A stretch of DNA of 64,000 nt from assembly GCF_005771565.1 (NCBI RefSeq), contig NZ_VAWA01000012.1, forward strand, positions 1 through 64,000, in the 5' to 3' direction. The notes beneath the pieces are model-generated. The model searched no databases, was not told the origin of the DNA, and worked only from the letters and a program-made list of their open reading frames with translations. Each line of letters opens with the position of its first letter. Position 1 is the stretch's first letter. The DNA is from Nesterenkonia sphaerica. Its GTDB lineage: Bacteria; Actinomycetota; Actinomycetes; Actinomycetales; Micrococcaceae. Shown here one piece after another: positions 32,828 to 41,493 of the stretch. The position numbers and the translations under genes were made by a program.

Positions 32828-34282
32828 TCAGCCAACTTCAACGCTGGCCATCATGCCGGAGTCCTCATGGTCAAGGATGTGACAGTGGTAGACACTGCGC
32901 CCGGGATGCCGGGCGAAGTCGACCAGGACGCTGACCCGCCCTCGCGAAGGAACATTGACGACGTCGCGCCATGTCGGATCACTCACCGTCTGCCCAGCCT
33001 CCTCAATGACCTGCATCGGCCAGATGTGCAGGTGGAAGGGGTGATCCATGGGTGTCGGGTTCACGATCACCCATTCTTCAACTGTTCCGAGTCCCACCTG
33101 CTGATCGATCCTGTCGGGGTCAAAACTGCGCCCGTCGAACCCCATCTCCATCATGGACCGGGTCGAGCTCATCATCGCTGCCATATTCATGGTGAATGTG
33201 ATCTCCCGTTGCGCGTCGACCGGCTGGCCCCGCAGATCCGGTACCGGGGGCCGGCGAGGTACGGGAGGCAGCGGCGTCGTCGCGGATTCTCCGCTGACTG
33301 TCAGTGAGGCCAAAGTAGCTGCCCCGGACAGACCTCCGCGGCCCATTCTTCCCATCCCGCCGCGGTCATAACTCAGGGTGCGAAGCTGACTGGTGCCAGC
33401 ACTCATAGTGACCAGCAAGTCTGCACGGTTCCCCGGTGCCAGGGTGACCTCCTCGACGCCACGCGGAACCGGCTCCTGGCTGCGGTCGATCCCCATCAGT
33501 ACGACCTGCTGCCCGGTGAGCGCCAACCGTAAGTAGCGGGATGTGCATGCATTGACCACTCGCCAGCGTTCTCTCTGCCCCTGACGCGCTGCCAAATGGG
33601 GACGATGCTGACCGTTGACAAGCAGAAGTTCTCCCTCCCTTCCCATCATCACCTCCGGAGCCGACACTGAGGCGGGCTCCCCTTCGGTATCCAGGGACAG
33701 GTCCGAGATGACCAGGACTCGTTCCCGGGTGGCGGGCACCTCGTCACCTTCGACAATCAGCGCTCCGTAGAGGCCGCCGAATAACTGGCCGGTGGCGGTG
33801 CCGTGCCGGTGTGGGTGATACCAGAAGACTCCGGGTGGGTGGTCTTCAGGCAGATCGAAGCGGTAATCGAAACTCTGGCCTGGGTCAATGGAAATGAAGG
33901 GGTTGTCCCCGTTGTCGCGTGGGGAAACTTCCAGGCCGTGGGTGTGCAGGTTAGTTGGGGTGTCCAGATCATTGATGAGCCGCACCTCGATCCGGTCACC
34001 TGGCCGCACCCGCCAGGTCTGCCCCGGAACAGAGCCGTTGTAGGTTAACAGTTGGGCTTGCTGCCCGGCTATGTGCACCTCATGAGGGGCGGCAACGAGC
34101 TCTACACTCAGGCGGCCCTCTCGGCTGCGCAGCACCTCAGGTTCGACAAAAGTGACCTCACCGCCGCCAGTGGTACTTTGCCGGGCCAGGTGGGTGCGGG
34201 AGAGGCCCACTCCCCCAACGACGACGCTCAGTCCACCCAGGCCCGCGAGCCCCAGCGCCTGACGCCGGCTGATGGGCTTCAT
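32828..34282 (-). CDS. Tat-exported multicopper oxidase
   Basis: This 484-aa three-cupredoxin oxidase is exported by the Tat path: SRRQALGLAGLGGLSVVVGG is a twin-arginine signal. All four copper-ligand motifs are present: HTHGLEVSP, WYHPHRHG, HPFHLHIW and YHCHILDHEDSGMM. The last Met is the type 1 copper axial ligand. Met-rich stretches (MNMAAMMSSTRSMMEMG) near the third domain suggest cuprous oxidase or copper-tolerance activity, as in CueO, though a laccase-like role is possible. It follows a SHOCT membrane protein by 3 nt, with GGAGAA at the end of that gene as ribosome site. No copper regulator gene is nearby. Confidence 0.9.
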   Translation of the reverse strand: MKPISRRQALGLAGLGGLSVVVGGVGLSRTHLARQSTTGGGEVTFVEPEVLRSREGRLSVELVAAPHEVHIAGQQAQLLTYNGSVPGQTWRVRPGDRIEVRLINDLDTPTNLHTHGLEVSPRDNGDNPFISIDPGQSFDYRFDLPEDHPPGVFWYHPHRHGTATGQLFGGLYGALIVEGDEVPATRERVLVISDLSLDTEGEPASVSAPEVMMGREGELLLVNGQHRPHLAARQGQRERWRVVNACTSRYLRLALTGQQVVLMGIDRSQEPVPRGVEEVTLAPGNRADLLVTMSAGTSQLRTLSYDRGGMGRMGRGGLSGAATLASLTVSGESATTPLPPVPRRPPVPDLRGQPVDAQREITFTMNMAAMMSSTRSMMEMGFDGRSFDPDRIDQQVGLGTVEEWVIVNPTPMDHPFHLHIWPMQVIEEAGQTVSDPTWRDVVNVPSRGRVSVLVDFARHPGRSVYHCHILDHEDSGMMASVEVG

Positions 34283-34285
34283 GGT

Positions 34286-34540
34286 CTAAATCTCATTCTC
34301 CAACCGGTGGCGGCGCTCCTCGTACTCGGCGGTATCGATCTCACCCCGGGCATACCGCTCGTCTAACACTTCGCGTGCCCGACTGCGGTCCGCAGTCCGA
34401 GCACGTGGCTGCTGAGGCCGGTCACCCAAGAGTCTGACGAGGGCCACCACCAACACCACAATGCCGAGCACGATCAACGCTAAGAAAAACCAGCCCCACA
34501 CCATGGGCCACCAGCCCATGTGGTCCGCATTCCAACCCAC
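34286..34540 (-). CDS. Small SHOCT-domain membrane protein
   Basis: This 84-aa protein has a Met/Trp-rich N-terminus (MGWNADHMGWWPMVWGW), one membrane segment FFLALIVLGIVVLVVALVRLL, and a C-terminal SHOCT motif REVLDERYARGEIDTAEYEERRHRL. SHOCT proteins are often found beside copper and exported-protein genes; their function is not settled. The His/Met/Trp-rich start could bind metal at the cell surface. It is translated just ahead of the multicopper oxidase in the same operon. Confidence 0.85.
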   Translation of the reverse strand: MGWNADHMGWWPMVWGWFFLALIVLGIVVLVVALVRLLGDRPQQPRARTADRSRAREVLDERYARGEIDTAEYEERRHRLENEI

Positions 34541-34735
34541 ACTTCACCTCCGAGGTACTACCGCACAGGTCAAATACGATTCGGCACACCACGGGTCCGC
34601 GCAGCGACGCCCTTCCAGACCGGGACCTGAGCAGGGTCACCGAAACATAAATGAGAACGCTCAGCGACACACGATCGCCTACTCCAGGATAGCAAGCGCC
34701 CCCACGCGGCGGGCGGTCGCAGTACGCTATTGCGC

Positions 34736-35422
34736 ATGTCCACTCCAGAGGTTGAACCGGATCCTGACGAACCGCAGGGTCCCGGCGATCCCAGGGGCAA
34801 TGGCGCTAATGTTCAACCCTTTGCCGGAGCCATCCTTCCGCATACCGCCGCCGAAGACGTCCTCGGCGTCCTGACCGGAACCTTTATGGCGGCGCTGGGA
34901 CTGTACCTGTTGGAGCAGTCGGAAGCTGTCAGCGGCGGCACCGCGGGAGTCGCCCTGCTGCTGACCTTCGGCACTCCACTGAGCGTGGGATGGCTGTTCT
35001 TCCTGGTCAACATCCCCTTCTTCGCTCTGGCGCTGTGGCGCAAAGGGTGGCGCTTCACCCTGCGCACCACCGTCTCGGTGGGCGTGGTGTCAGCATTCGC
35101 TGCCGTGTGCGAGCAGTTCCTTCCCGTGCCGGACATCAATCCGGTCTTCGGTGTCTTCGCCGGGAACGTGCTACTGGGCGTGGCACTGCTGATCGTGTTC
35201 CGGCACGGCAGCTCGCTGGGCGGGTTCAACATCTTGGCGCTGATCGCGCAGGAACAGCTCCACCTGCGCGGCGGCTACGTCCAGATGAGCCTGGACATCA
35301 CGGTCATCCTGCTGGCCTTCACCGTGCTCCCGCCGGAAAATGTCCTGCTCTCCGCAGGCGGGGCCGTCATTATGAATCTGATTATTGCACTGAACCATCG
35401 GCCCGGCCGGTACAGAGCGTAG
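34736..35422 (+). CDS. YitT family membrane protein
   Basis: This 228-aa integral membrane protein of the YitT/DUF161 family has five to six hydrophobic segments and the family phrase SGGTAGVALLLTFGTPLSVGW plus GSSLGGFNILALIAQE (each under the length limit). The cytoplasmic N-terminus is acidic and Pro-rich. The C-terminal DUF2179 domain of longer YitT proteins is absent. ATG 34736 lies only about 7 nt after a TACGCT hexamer, so a leaderless mRNA is possible. The serine dehydratase gene follows after 9 nt, which suggests co-transcription. The transport substrate is unknown. Confidence 0.85.
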   Translation: MSTPEVEPDPDEPQGPGDPRGNGANVQPFAGAILPHTAAEDVLGVLTGTFMAALGLYLLEQSEAVSGGTAGVALLLTFGTPLSVGWLFFLVNIPFFALALWRKGWRFTLRTTVSVGVVSAFAAVCEQFLPVPDINPVFGVFAGNVLLGVALLIVFRHGSSLGGFNILALIAQEQLHLRGGYVQMSLDITVILLAFTVLPPENVLLSAGGAVIMNLIIALNHRPGRYRA

Positions 35423-35431
35423 GCTGACCCC

Positions 35432-36829
35432 ATGATCAGTGTCTTTGACCTCTTCAGCGTCGGGGTGGGGCCCTCTTCCTCCCACACCGTGGGGCCGATG
35501 CGGGCCGCCCGCCGGTTCGTCGCCGAGCATGTGGTACCCAACATTGAGCAGTTGGGCGGAATCCAAGTCGAACTGCTGGGGTCGCTCTCGGCCACCGGTA
35601 AGGGCCACGGCACCTTCGACGCTGTGCTGCTCGGCCTCGAAGGCTGGGCGGCCGATGAGATCCTCCCCGAGCAGGTGGACGAGCGCAAGGCTGCCATCGA
35701 GGCCTCGGGCACAGTGCAGGTCGCCGCGCAGCTGGGTCACCGCACAGATGTGACCCTACGTGTTGAAGACTTTATCCAGCGTCCCCTGACGCACCTGGAG
35801 CGGCACTCCAACGCCATGGTGCTGCGCGCGGTGGACTCCCAGGACGAGCTGCTGGCCGAGGAGACCTACTACTCCGTTGGAGGGGGCTTCGTCGTCGCGG
35901 AATCGGACTCCCCGGAATCAGAGCTGGCCCAGGCTGATGCCGCCGTGCCGTATCCGTTCCGGACCTCGGCTCAGCTGATGGCGCACTGCCGCACGTCAGG
36001 ACTGGCGGTCTCCGAGGTGATGATGGCCAACGAGTGCGCCCACCGCTCTGAGCAGGACGTGCGCGAGGGCATCTGGCACCTGTGGGAAGTCATGGAGGCG
36101 TGTAAGGACAAGGCCCTCACCCGGGAAGGCACGCTGCCCGGAGGCCTGAAGGTGCGTCGCCGCTCCCCGGACTGGCACGCAAAGCTCTGGCGGGAAGACC
36201 CGGACCGTTCCCACGCCTACTGGCAGGAGTGGGTGAACTTGGTGGCTCTGGCGGTCAACGAGGAGAACGCCTCAGGAGGCCGAGTCGTCACCGCCCCCAC
36301 CAATGGGGCCGCCGGCATCATCCCCGCTGTGGGCTTCTACGCCACCCACTACGGCGCCGGCTCCACCTTTGCCGACCCCAAGAACCTCCGGCAGATCGTG
36401 ACCACCTACCTGCTGACTGCCGCAGCCGTAGGCGTGCTGTACAAGGAGCAGGCGTCCATCTCCGGGGCCGAAGTCGGCTGTCAGGGCGAGGTCGGCTCGG
36501 CCTCATCCATGGCCGCAGCCGGCCTGTGCGAGGTGCTCGGCGGCACTCCCACCCAGGTGGAGAATGCCGCCGAGATCGCCATGGAGCACAACCTCGGGCT
36601 GACCTGCGACCCCATCTCAGGCCTGGTGCAGGTTCCCTGCATCGAACGCAACGCCATCGCTGCCACAAAAGCTGTCAACGCCGCGCGGATGGCGCTGATG
36701 GGCGACGGCGAGCACCGGGTCAGCCTCGACGAGGTGATCAACACGATGCGCGAGACCGGGAAAGACATGTCCCACAAGTACAAGGAGACGGCGCTCGGTG
36801 GCCTGGCAGTGAACGTCGTCGAGTGTTAG
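35432..36829 (+). CDS. sdaA: L-serine ammonia-lyase (iron-sulfur, single-chain)
   Basis: This enzyme converts L-serine to pyruvate and ammonia with a [4Fe-4S] cluster. The 465-aa single chain contains both halves: an N-terminal beta domain beginning [22 protein letters not shown], and a C-terminal alpha domain with [17 protein letters not shown] and [16 protein letters not shown], which supply cluster cysteines. The length matches the E. coli SdaA type. It lies 9 nt after yitT and converges on a quinone oxidoreductase. It would drain serine into central metabolism. Confidence 0.95.
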   Translation: MISVFDLFSVGVGPSSSHTVGPMRAARRFVAEHVVPNIEQLGGIQVELLGSLSATGKGHGTFDAVLLGLEGWAADEILPEQVDERKAAIEASGTVQVAAQLGHRTDVTLRVEDFIQRPLTHLERHSNAMVLRAVDSQDELLAEETYYSVGGGFVVAESDSPESELAQADAAVPYPFRTSAQLMAHCRTSGLAVSEVMMANECAHRSEQDVREGIWHLWEVMEACKDKALTREGTLPGGLKVRRRSPDWHAKLWREDPDRSHAYWQEWVNLVALAVNEENASGGRVVTAPTNGAAGIIPAVGFYATHYGAGSTFADPKNLRQIVTTYLLTAAAVGVLYKEQASISGAEVGCQGEVGSASSMAAAGLCEVLGGTPTQVENAAEIAMEHNLGLTCDPISGLVQVPCIERNAIAATKAVNAARMALMGDGEHRVSLDEVINTMRETGKDMSHKYKETALGGLAVNVVEC

Positions 36830-36847
36830 GTCCCCAGCACTGCCGAC

Positions 36848-37768
36848 TCAGGCGGTGAGATCCAGCAGGACCTTGCCCCGGGCGCCGCGCTGGTTGTGCT
36901 GCATTGCCTCAGCGGCCCGCTCCAGCGGGTAGACAGAGTCAACATCGACCGACAGCCGACCCTCAGCCACGCGCTCCAGGAGGCTTTCCAGCCGGGTGCC
37001 GTCGGGGCGGACCCACACCCAGCGGCCTTGGTGCTCCAATACCGTGGGATCGGCGATCGAGACATGCCGGCCTCCGCCGGTGAGCACCTCCAAGGTTTGC
37101 TCCAGGACACCACCGACACAGTCCACCACTGCGGTCACCCCGTCGGGAGCCACTTCACGGACACGGCCGGTGAGGCCTTCGCCGTAGCTGACCGGCTCCA
37201 CTCCCCAGTCCCGCAGGCGCTGGTGATTGACCTCCGAGGCAGTCCCGATGACCCGAGCACCGAGTTCGCGCGCCAGCTGCGAGGCCACCCGGCCCACCGC
37301 CCCGGAGGCGGCGTGAATCAGCACGATGTCCTTCTCGGTGACGCTCAAAGTCTGCAGGCAGCGCAGTGCGGTCAGCCCCGCCAGAGGCAGCCCAGCCGCG
37401 GCGTCGGCACTGACCTCATCTGGCACATGCGCCACTGACGCCGCCGGGACAGACACATACTCCGCGTAGGTGCCGCCCTGCACGAAGTCCTTCCGCGCAT
37501 AGCTGGCCACCCGGTCCCCTGCGGAGAATTCAGGCACGTCAGGGCCGACGTCGTCGACCACACCATAGACGTCCCAACCCGGTATCACAGGAAAATAAGT
37601 ATTCATCATGGGATCGAGCGCACCGCTCATCAGCTTCCAGTCCACCGGATTGACAGCGGCCCGCTCGGCACGGATGAGCACCTCCCCAGGCCCCACCTTG
37701 GGTGTGGGCAGATCCATCAGCTGAAGGGTGTGCGGATCTCCATATTGCTCATAAGCCATTGCACGCAT
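36848..37768 (-). CDS. NADP-dependent quinone oxidoreductase-like MDR protein
   Basis: This 306-aa medium-chain reductase lacks zinc ligands. The N-terminal GroES-like domain has AAVNPVDWKLMSG and IPGWDVYGVVDDVG. The Rossmann domain has ASGAVGRVASQLARELGARVIG. It resembles QOR/zeta-crystallin proteins and NADP-dependent enone reductases; the substrate is unknown. The start is ATG 37768 (MRAMAYEQYG) or ATG 37759 (MAYEQYG). The second has GAGG at a better distance. It diverges from the GNAT gene with a 69-bp gap. Confidence 0.85.
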   Translation of the reverse strand: MRAMAYEQYGDPHTLQLMDLPTPKVGPGEVLIRAERAAVNPVDWKLMSGALDPMMNTYFPVIPGWDVYGVVDDVGPDVPEFSAGDRVASYARKDFVQGGTYAEYVSVPAASVAHVPDEVSADAAAGLPLAGLTALRCLQTLSVTEKDIVLIHAASGAVGRVASQLARELGARVIGTASEVNHQRLRDWGVEPVSYGEGLTGRVREVAPDGVTAVVDCVGGVLEQTLEVLTGGGRHVSIADPTVLEHQGRWVWVRPDGTRLESLLERVAEGRLSVDVDSVYPLERAAEAMQHNQRGARGKVLLDLTA

Positions 37769-37837
37769 ACCTCGGCCAACGTCACCACCGTGCCAGGCAT
37801 TCCGAGAGCTGGGCATTCCGAGAGCTAGGCTGAGACC

Positions 37838-38380
37838 GTGAGCTCCCCCCACCTGAGAGCCTTGAGCTGCGACGACGCCGCCTCGGTGCTGGCCGCTTTC
37901 CAGGCCGACCCCGCTCACATGGCGCTCCAAGGCGAGGTCACCGATCGGCGCTCAGCCTGCACCTACATCGAATTGCTCACCGACTCTGCTGAAGGCAACT
38001 GCGGTTTCGCGCTGGATGTGGGGCGACGCTGCGTGGGAGTGGTGGGCATCAATGCCGCGAGCCAGCATCGGCTCGGGTGGTTCTTCTACTGGACCCACCC
38101 CCTGGTGCGGGGACGCGGGCTCGCCTCGGCTGCCGCAGCCAGCGTGGCAAATTGGGCCCTGACCAGCCGCGAGCGTGCCGGCGGCGGGTTCGAGCGTCTC
38201 GAGCTGGGACACCGCGCTGACAACCCGGCCTCCGGGGCCGTGGCCCGAGCGGCCGGATTCCTCCGGGAGGGCACCGAACGGCGCAAACTGCTGATCGATG
38301 GGCAGCGCATCGACGTCCATACCTACGGCAGGCTCCGCTGGGACCCACCTCCGCGCACTGCAGGACTGGCTTTAGAGTAG
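37838..38380 (+). CDS. GNAT family N-acetyltransferase (RimJ/RimL-like)
   Basis: This 180-aa acetyltransferase has the motif A loop HPLVRGRGLASAAAASVANWAL for acetyl-CoA (quoted in part) and the later ADNPASGAVARAAGFLREGT segment typical of RimJ/RimL-type GNATs that acetylate N-termini or small amines. The start is GTG 37838. It diverges from the quinone oxidoreductase and is followed after 5 nt by an aldo/keto reductase gene, likely in one transcript. The substrate cannot be read from sequence. Confidence 0.85.
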   Translation: MSSPHLRALSCDDAASVLAAFQADPAHMALQGEVTDRRSACTYIELLTDSAEGNCGFALDVGRRCVGVVGINAASQHRLGWFFYWTHPLVRGRGLASAAAASVANWALTSRERAGGGFERLELGHRADNPASGAVARAAGFLREGTERRKLLIDGQRIDVHTYGRLRWDPPPRTAGLALE

Positions 38381-38385
38381 TCACT

Positions 38386-39210
38386 ATGACATCCACTTTT
38401 GAGCTGAATTCTGGGCACGAGATCCCTCGTGTCGGGTTCGGGACCTCAGCGTTGCACGACCCGGCGGAAGCCGTGGCCGCGGCTCTGCAGTCTGGTTACC
38501 GGGCGGTGGACACCGCTCAGATGTACCGCAATGAGGAAGCGGTGGGTCAGGGACTGCGCGCCTCAGCGGTACCGCGTGAAGAAGTCTTCATCACCACTAA
38601 GCTCAACAACCAGTTCCACGCGCCAGCCGAGGTCCACCGCACCTTTGCCGAATCGCTGGACCGGTTGGGGTTGGAAACAGTAGACCTGTTCCTGATCCAT
38701 TGGCCTGTCCCCTCGCTCGAGGTCGATTATGTGGACACGTGGAAGGCGATGATTGAGCTCCGGGATGCCGGGCGCGCCTCGGCCATCGGTGTGTCGAACT
38801 TTCAGCAGGAACATCTCGAGCGCATCATTGACGCCACTGCGGTGGTTCCGGCGGTCAACCAGATTGAGGTCCACCCGTACTTCGCCAATAATGAGCTCCG
38901 CGCCTACAGCAAGGCACAGGGCATCGCGGTGGAAGCGTGGAGCCCCTTGGGCAAAGGCGACGAACTGAGCGATCCGGTGCTGAGCGTTATCGCACAACGG
39001 CTGGGCAGAACCCCGGCCCAAGTGGTGCTGCGCTGGCACCTGCAGCGCGGTGACGTGGTAATCCCCAAGACTGACTCCCCGGCCCGGATGCAGGAGAACT
39101 TCGACGTATGGGGATTTGAGCTTTCCGACCAGGAGATGGCTGAACTGGACTCCCTGGACCGTGGTGAAGCCGGCCGGCGCGGTCCGCATCCCAACGAGTT
39201 CGGACGGTAG
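38386..39210 (+). CDS. Aldo/keto reductase (2,5-diketo-D-gluconate reductase type)
   Basis: This 274-aa NADPH-dependent TIM-barrel reductase has the full catalytic tetrad: Asp and Tyr in AVDTAQMYRNEEAVG, Lys in ITTKLNN and His in LIHWPVP. The coenzyme-binding end VVIPKTDSPARMQENFDVW is also in place (the KT..S..R..EN motif). It belongs to the AKR5-like bacterial group acting on diketogluconate, methylglyoxal and other carbonyls. It is the second gene of a small + strand operon (GNAT, AKR, HNH-repeat protein). Confidence 0.92.
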   Translation: MTSTFELNSGHEIPRVGFGTSALHDPAEAVAAALQSGYRAVDTAQMYRNEEAVGQGLRASAVPREEVFITTKLNNQFHAPAEVHRTFAESLDRLGLETVDLFLIHWPVPSLEVDYVDTWKAMIELRDAGRASAIGVSNFQQEHLERIIDATAVVPAVNQIEVHPYFANNELRAYSKAQGIAVEAWSPLGKGDELSDPVLSVIAQRLGRTPAQVVLRWHLQRGDVVIPKTDSPARMQENFDVWGFELSDQEMAELDSLDRGEAGRRGPHPNEFGR

Positions 39211-39214
39211 AGCG

Positions 39215-39859
39215 ATGGTTGCCCCCTTAGTCCCCGACAGTGCCCTCCACGCCAGTCTGCTCTTCGCGGTGGGGCAGGGGAAGCGGCCTACGGAACCGGC
39301 TCCGGAGCTGGACTCCGAGATGGTGGAGGCTGTCAGTACGATGCTCAGCAACCAGGGCAGTGCGCACCTGATCCCCCAGGTCCAGGAAGCGCTACAGGCC
39401 GGAGCGCAGAGCCTGCAGCGGGACCCGGAGCTGACCATCTCTGCCAAGAGATACGCCGAGATCAGAAACGAGTTCATCGCCGCCCATCACATCCGCTCCA
39501 GCAAAGGCAAGCAGATTTGGCCGGTAGGCGCCACCACCATCCTCAAACGCGCTGGCGGATCCTGGAACGAGGCCCTGCGCACAGCCGGGTTCTCCACCTC
39601 AAAACATCAGGTGCCGCAGGGGTTCGGCTCCGCCAAGTTCAGCCCGGAACAATTCGCCGCAGCAATGCGGTCATTCACCTCCGACGCCGCTCGAGGCAAC
39701 TACTCCACCAAACTTCAGCACTATGTGGAGTGGAGAAAGCATCTGCTGAAACGCGGCCGCACAGACATTCCCTCCGGTCCGGCCATCCGTAATTTCTATG
39801 GCAGTTGGAGCGCCGCTCTGGAGTCGACCACTGCAGGAGACACCGCCCAGGAGGGCTGA
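39215..39859 (+). CDS. Protein with homing-endonuclease-associated (HNH_repeat) motifs
   Basis: This 214-aa protein of unknown function has two copies of a motif that ends in a Gly-Ser-Trp sequence. The first copy is around TILKRAGGSWNEALRTAGF and the second around PAIRNFYGSWSAALEST. Each is preceded by a basic helix (YAEIRNEF, YVEWRKHLLKRG). This pattern matches the homing-endonuclease-associated repeat, a small DNA-binding helical unit. No HNH or LAGLIDADG nuclease centre is visible, so I read it as a DNA-binding protein rather than an endonuclease. ATG 39215 follows the AKR stop by 4 nt with a weak ribosome site. Confidence 0.6.
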   Translation: MVAPLVPDSALHASLLFAVGQGKRPTEPAPELDSEMVEAVSTMLSNQGSAHLIPQVQEALQAGAQSLQRDPELTISAKRYAEIRNEFIAAHHIRSSKGKQIWPVGATTILKRAGGSWNEALRTAGFSTSKHQVPQGFGSAKFSPEQFAAAMRSFTSDAARGNYSTKLQHYVEWRKHLLKRGRTDIPSGPAIRNFYGSWSAALESTTAGDTAQEG

Positions 39860-39869
39860 GCAGCGAGCA

Positions 39870-40640
39870 TCAGAGCTCGGCAACGATGATGGGGTCATCA
39901 GTGGGCTCCGGAGATCCGCCGGAAGGCTCGATCGTCACTCCGAAGGCTACGCCCTCAGCCAGCCCCACCGCTGAGAGCATCTCGGGCTCCTCTGCGCTCA
40001 TGAGGCCGAGGCTGTGTGGGCCCTCCTCGTCGATCAGCCACATCTGCATCGACTCCTCCGACGAGGGCGACGGCACGTCGTGAGGCACCACGTGCATCAT
40101 TTGCGCGTTCATGGAGTAGGTGACGGTCACGCTTCCCCCGGCGGCCGATTCCACGTGCGCGGCGGCCAGATCGGGTGCGCCGAGCAGCTGCGCCAGCTGT
40201 TCACGCTCCTGCTCCGCGGCCGTCAATGACGCTTCTATCTCATGGACCTGCTGCACCTGATGGAGCAATAAGGTTCCCAAGACTGCCGCCACAATGAGCA
40301 ATGTGGAGGCGGCTAGCGCCAACATCGTCTGCGTGAGACGCCCACGGCCGGGACGGGCGCGGCGCGGCGCGGCTTCGCCCCTCCCCGCAGGGCTGTGGGA
40401 CTCGCCGACAGCGGCGTGACGGGAGGCGTGAGGGATCCCCAAGATCGCCGCTTCCGTCTGGGCAGATGGCGTCACCGGCTCATCAGCCTCCGCCACGGCG
40501 GCCATGGTTTCGGCAAACGATGCGACCTCAGCGCGAAAATCCGGATCCGTCTCGTACAGGGACTCTGCCAGCTCACTCTCGTCAGGGGCGAGGCCGCCGA
40601 GCACGTAACCGGCTGCCAAGTACTCGTGATCAGCGTGCAT
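39870..40640 (-). CDS. rskA: Anti-sigma-K factor RskA-like
   Basis: This 256-aa membrane anti-sigma factor has an N-terminal anti-sigma domain (HADHEYLAAGYVLGGLAPDE) without a zinc HXXXCXXC site, as in RskA. One membrane segment (LTQTMLALAASTLLIVAAVL) lies near residues 103-125. A short coiled region and an extracellular RskA domain with MWLIDEEGPHSLG follow. It should hold the sigma factor inactive until cleaved by proteases. The start overlaps the sigma gene stop by 11 bp, so the two are made together. Confidence 0.88.
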   Translation of the reverse strand: MHADHEYLAAGYVLGGLAPDESELAESLYETDPDFRAEVASFAETMAAVAEADEPVTPSAQTEAAILGIPHASRHAAVGESHSPAGRGEAAPRRARPGRGRLTQTMLALAASTLLIVAAVLGTLLLHQVQQVHEIEASLTAAEQEREQLAQLLGAPDLAAAHVESAAGGSVTVTYSMNAQMMHVVPHDVPSPSSEESMQMWLIDEEGPHSLGLMSAEEPEMLSAVGLAEGVAFGVTIEPSGGSPEPTDDPIIVAEL

Positions 40641-41241
40641 CGTTCACCTCCAACTGAGCTCGCAAGCGTCTCATCCCATCGCGGATTCTGGACTTGATAG
40701 TTCCGAGAGGTGTATCCAGCACCGAGGCGATCTGCCTGTGGGACAAATCCTGATAGTAGGCCATCGCGATGGCGGTCGCTTGTTCGGCGGGAAGCTGACG
40801 CAGCGCCGTGTTCAGCCGAACCGCCTCCACCTGGCGCAGCACCTCAGTCTGTGTATCCGGCTCCGTCCCGTGGGCGCTCTTCAGACCCTCCGTGAAGTCT
40901 CGGTTCTGCTGCGCCTGAACCGAACGGATCCGGTCGATGGCTCTGCGTCTGCACATAGTGATCAGCCAGGCCCTGCCTGACCCCGCGTCGGGGCGGAAAG
41001 ATTCGGCCCTGGTCCACACTTCAAGGAACACCTCCTGCAGCACCTCCTCGGCGAGGGACCTGTTCCGCACCAGGCGCAGAATGGTCGCCAACAGAATGCT
41101 GCTCTGTTCCCGGTAGAGAGTTTCGAAAGCCTGTTCGTCATGGTGTTGAATCCTCACCAGCAGGGCGGCACAGGCGTCGCCGGAGGTTTCCGACTGCCCC
41201 GAGTCCGGGAGGCGCTCAGCAGCAGGTCTGGGACGGGGCAT
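40630..41241 (-). CDS. sigK: ECF sigma factor, SigK-like
   Basis: This 203-aa extracytoplasmic-function sigma factor has region 2 around AEEVLQEVFLEVWTRAESF and AWLITMCRRRAIDRIRS, and region 4 around LPAEQATAIAMAYYQDLSHRQIAS plus LGTIKSRIRDGMRRLR (each under the limit). Pairing with an RskA-type anti-sigma supports the SigK group. The start is probably ATG 41241 (MPRPRPAAE); an upstream in-frame ATG at 41274 adds 11 residues. A SigK-like promoter lies at 41327-41353 and a run of nine G in between. Confidence 0.85.
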   Translation of the reverse strand: MPRPRPAAERLPDSGQSETSGDACAALLVRIQHHDEQAFETLYREQSSILLATILRLVRNRSLAEEVLQEVFLEVWTRAESFRPDAGSGRAWLITMCRRRAIDRIRSVQAQQNRDFTEGLKSAHGTEPDTQTEVLRQVEAVRLNTALRQLPAEQATAIAMAYYQDLSHRQIASVLDTPLGTIKSRIRDGMRRLRAQLEVNDAR

Positions 41242-41326
41242 GGTCCCAGCTTGCCATGGAGTGGTGCTGATCACGAGTTGCCTAGGCCTGTTCCGGGGGG
41301 GGGTGGGAGCGTCCTTCGTACTGAGA

Positions 41327-41353
41327 GTTCGGCGCCCACGGCGTGTTGGATGG
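41327..41353 (-). promoter_or_regulatory. Probable SigK autoregulatory promoter, CCATCC-15-CCGAAC
   Basis: On the minus strand CCATCC (41348-41353) and CCGAAC (41327-41332) are 15 bp apart, about 85 bp upstream of the sigK start. Mycobacterial SigK promoters use CCATCC and CCGAAT-type boxes with similar spacing, so this fits positive autoregulation. A nine-G tract at 41295-41303 would lie in the mRNA leader. Confidence 0.6.
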
Positions 41354-41493
41354 GAGATCTCGACGTCTTATCTTGGCCGGGAGAACCAGACAGTGGTGGT
41401 CAGTATGTGGCACAGTAAGGAGGCCGCTGCGTGTGTGATGCTGCGGCAGAGCTTGGATCACTGACACGTTTACTGACCTGAGTGAGGGACTCA

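Noticed and set aside
39215-39859. Homing endonuclease
   Set aside because: Only the associated repeat motif is present; no HNH, GIY-YIG or LAGLIDADG catalytic centre is seen.
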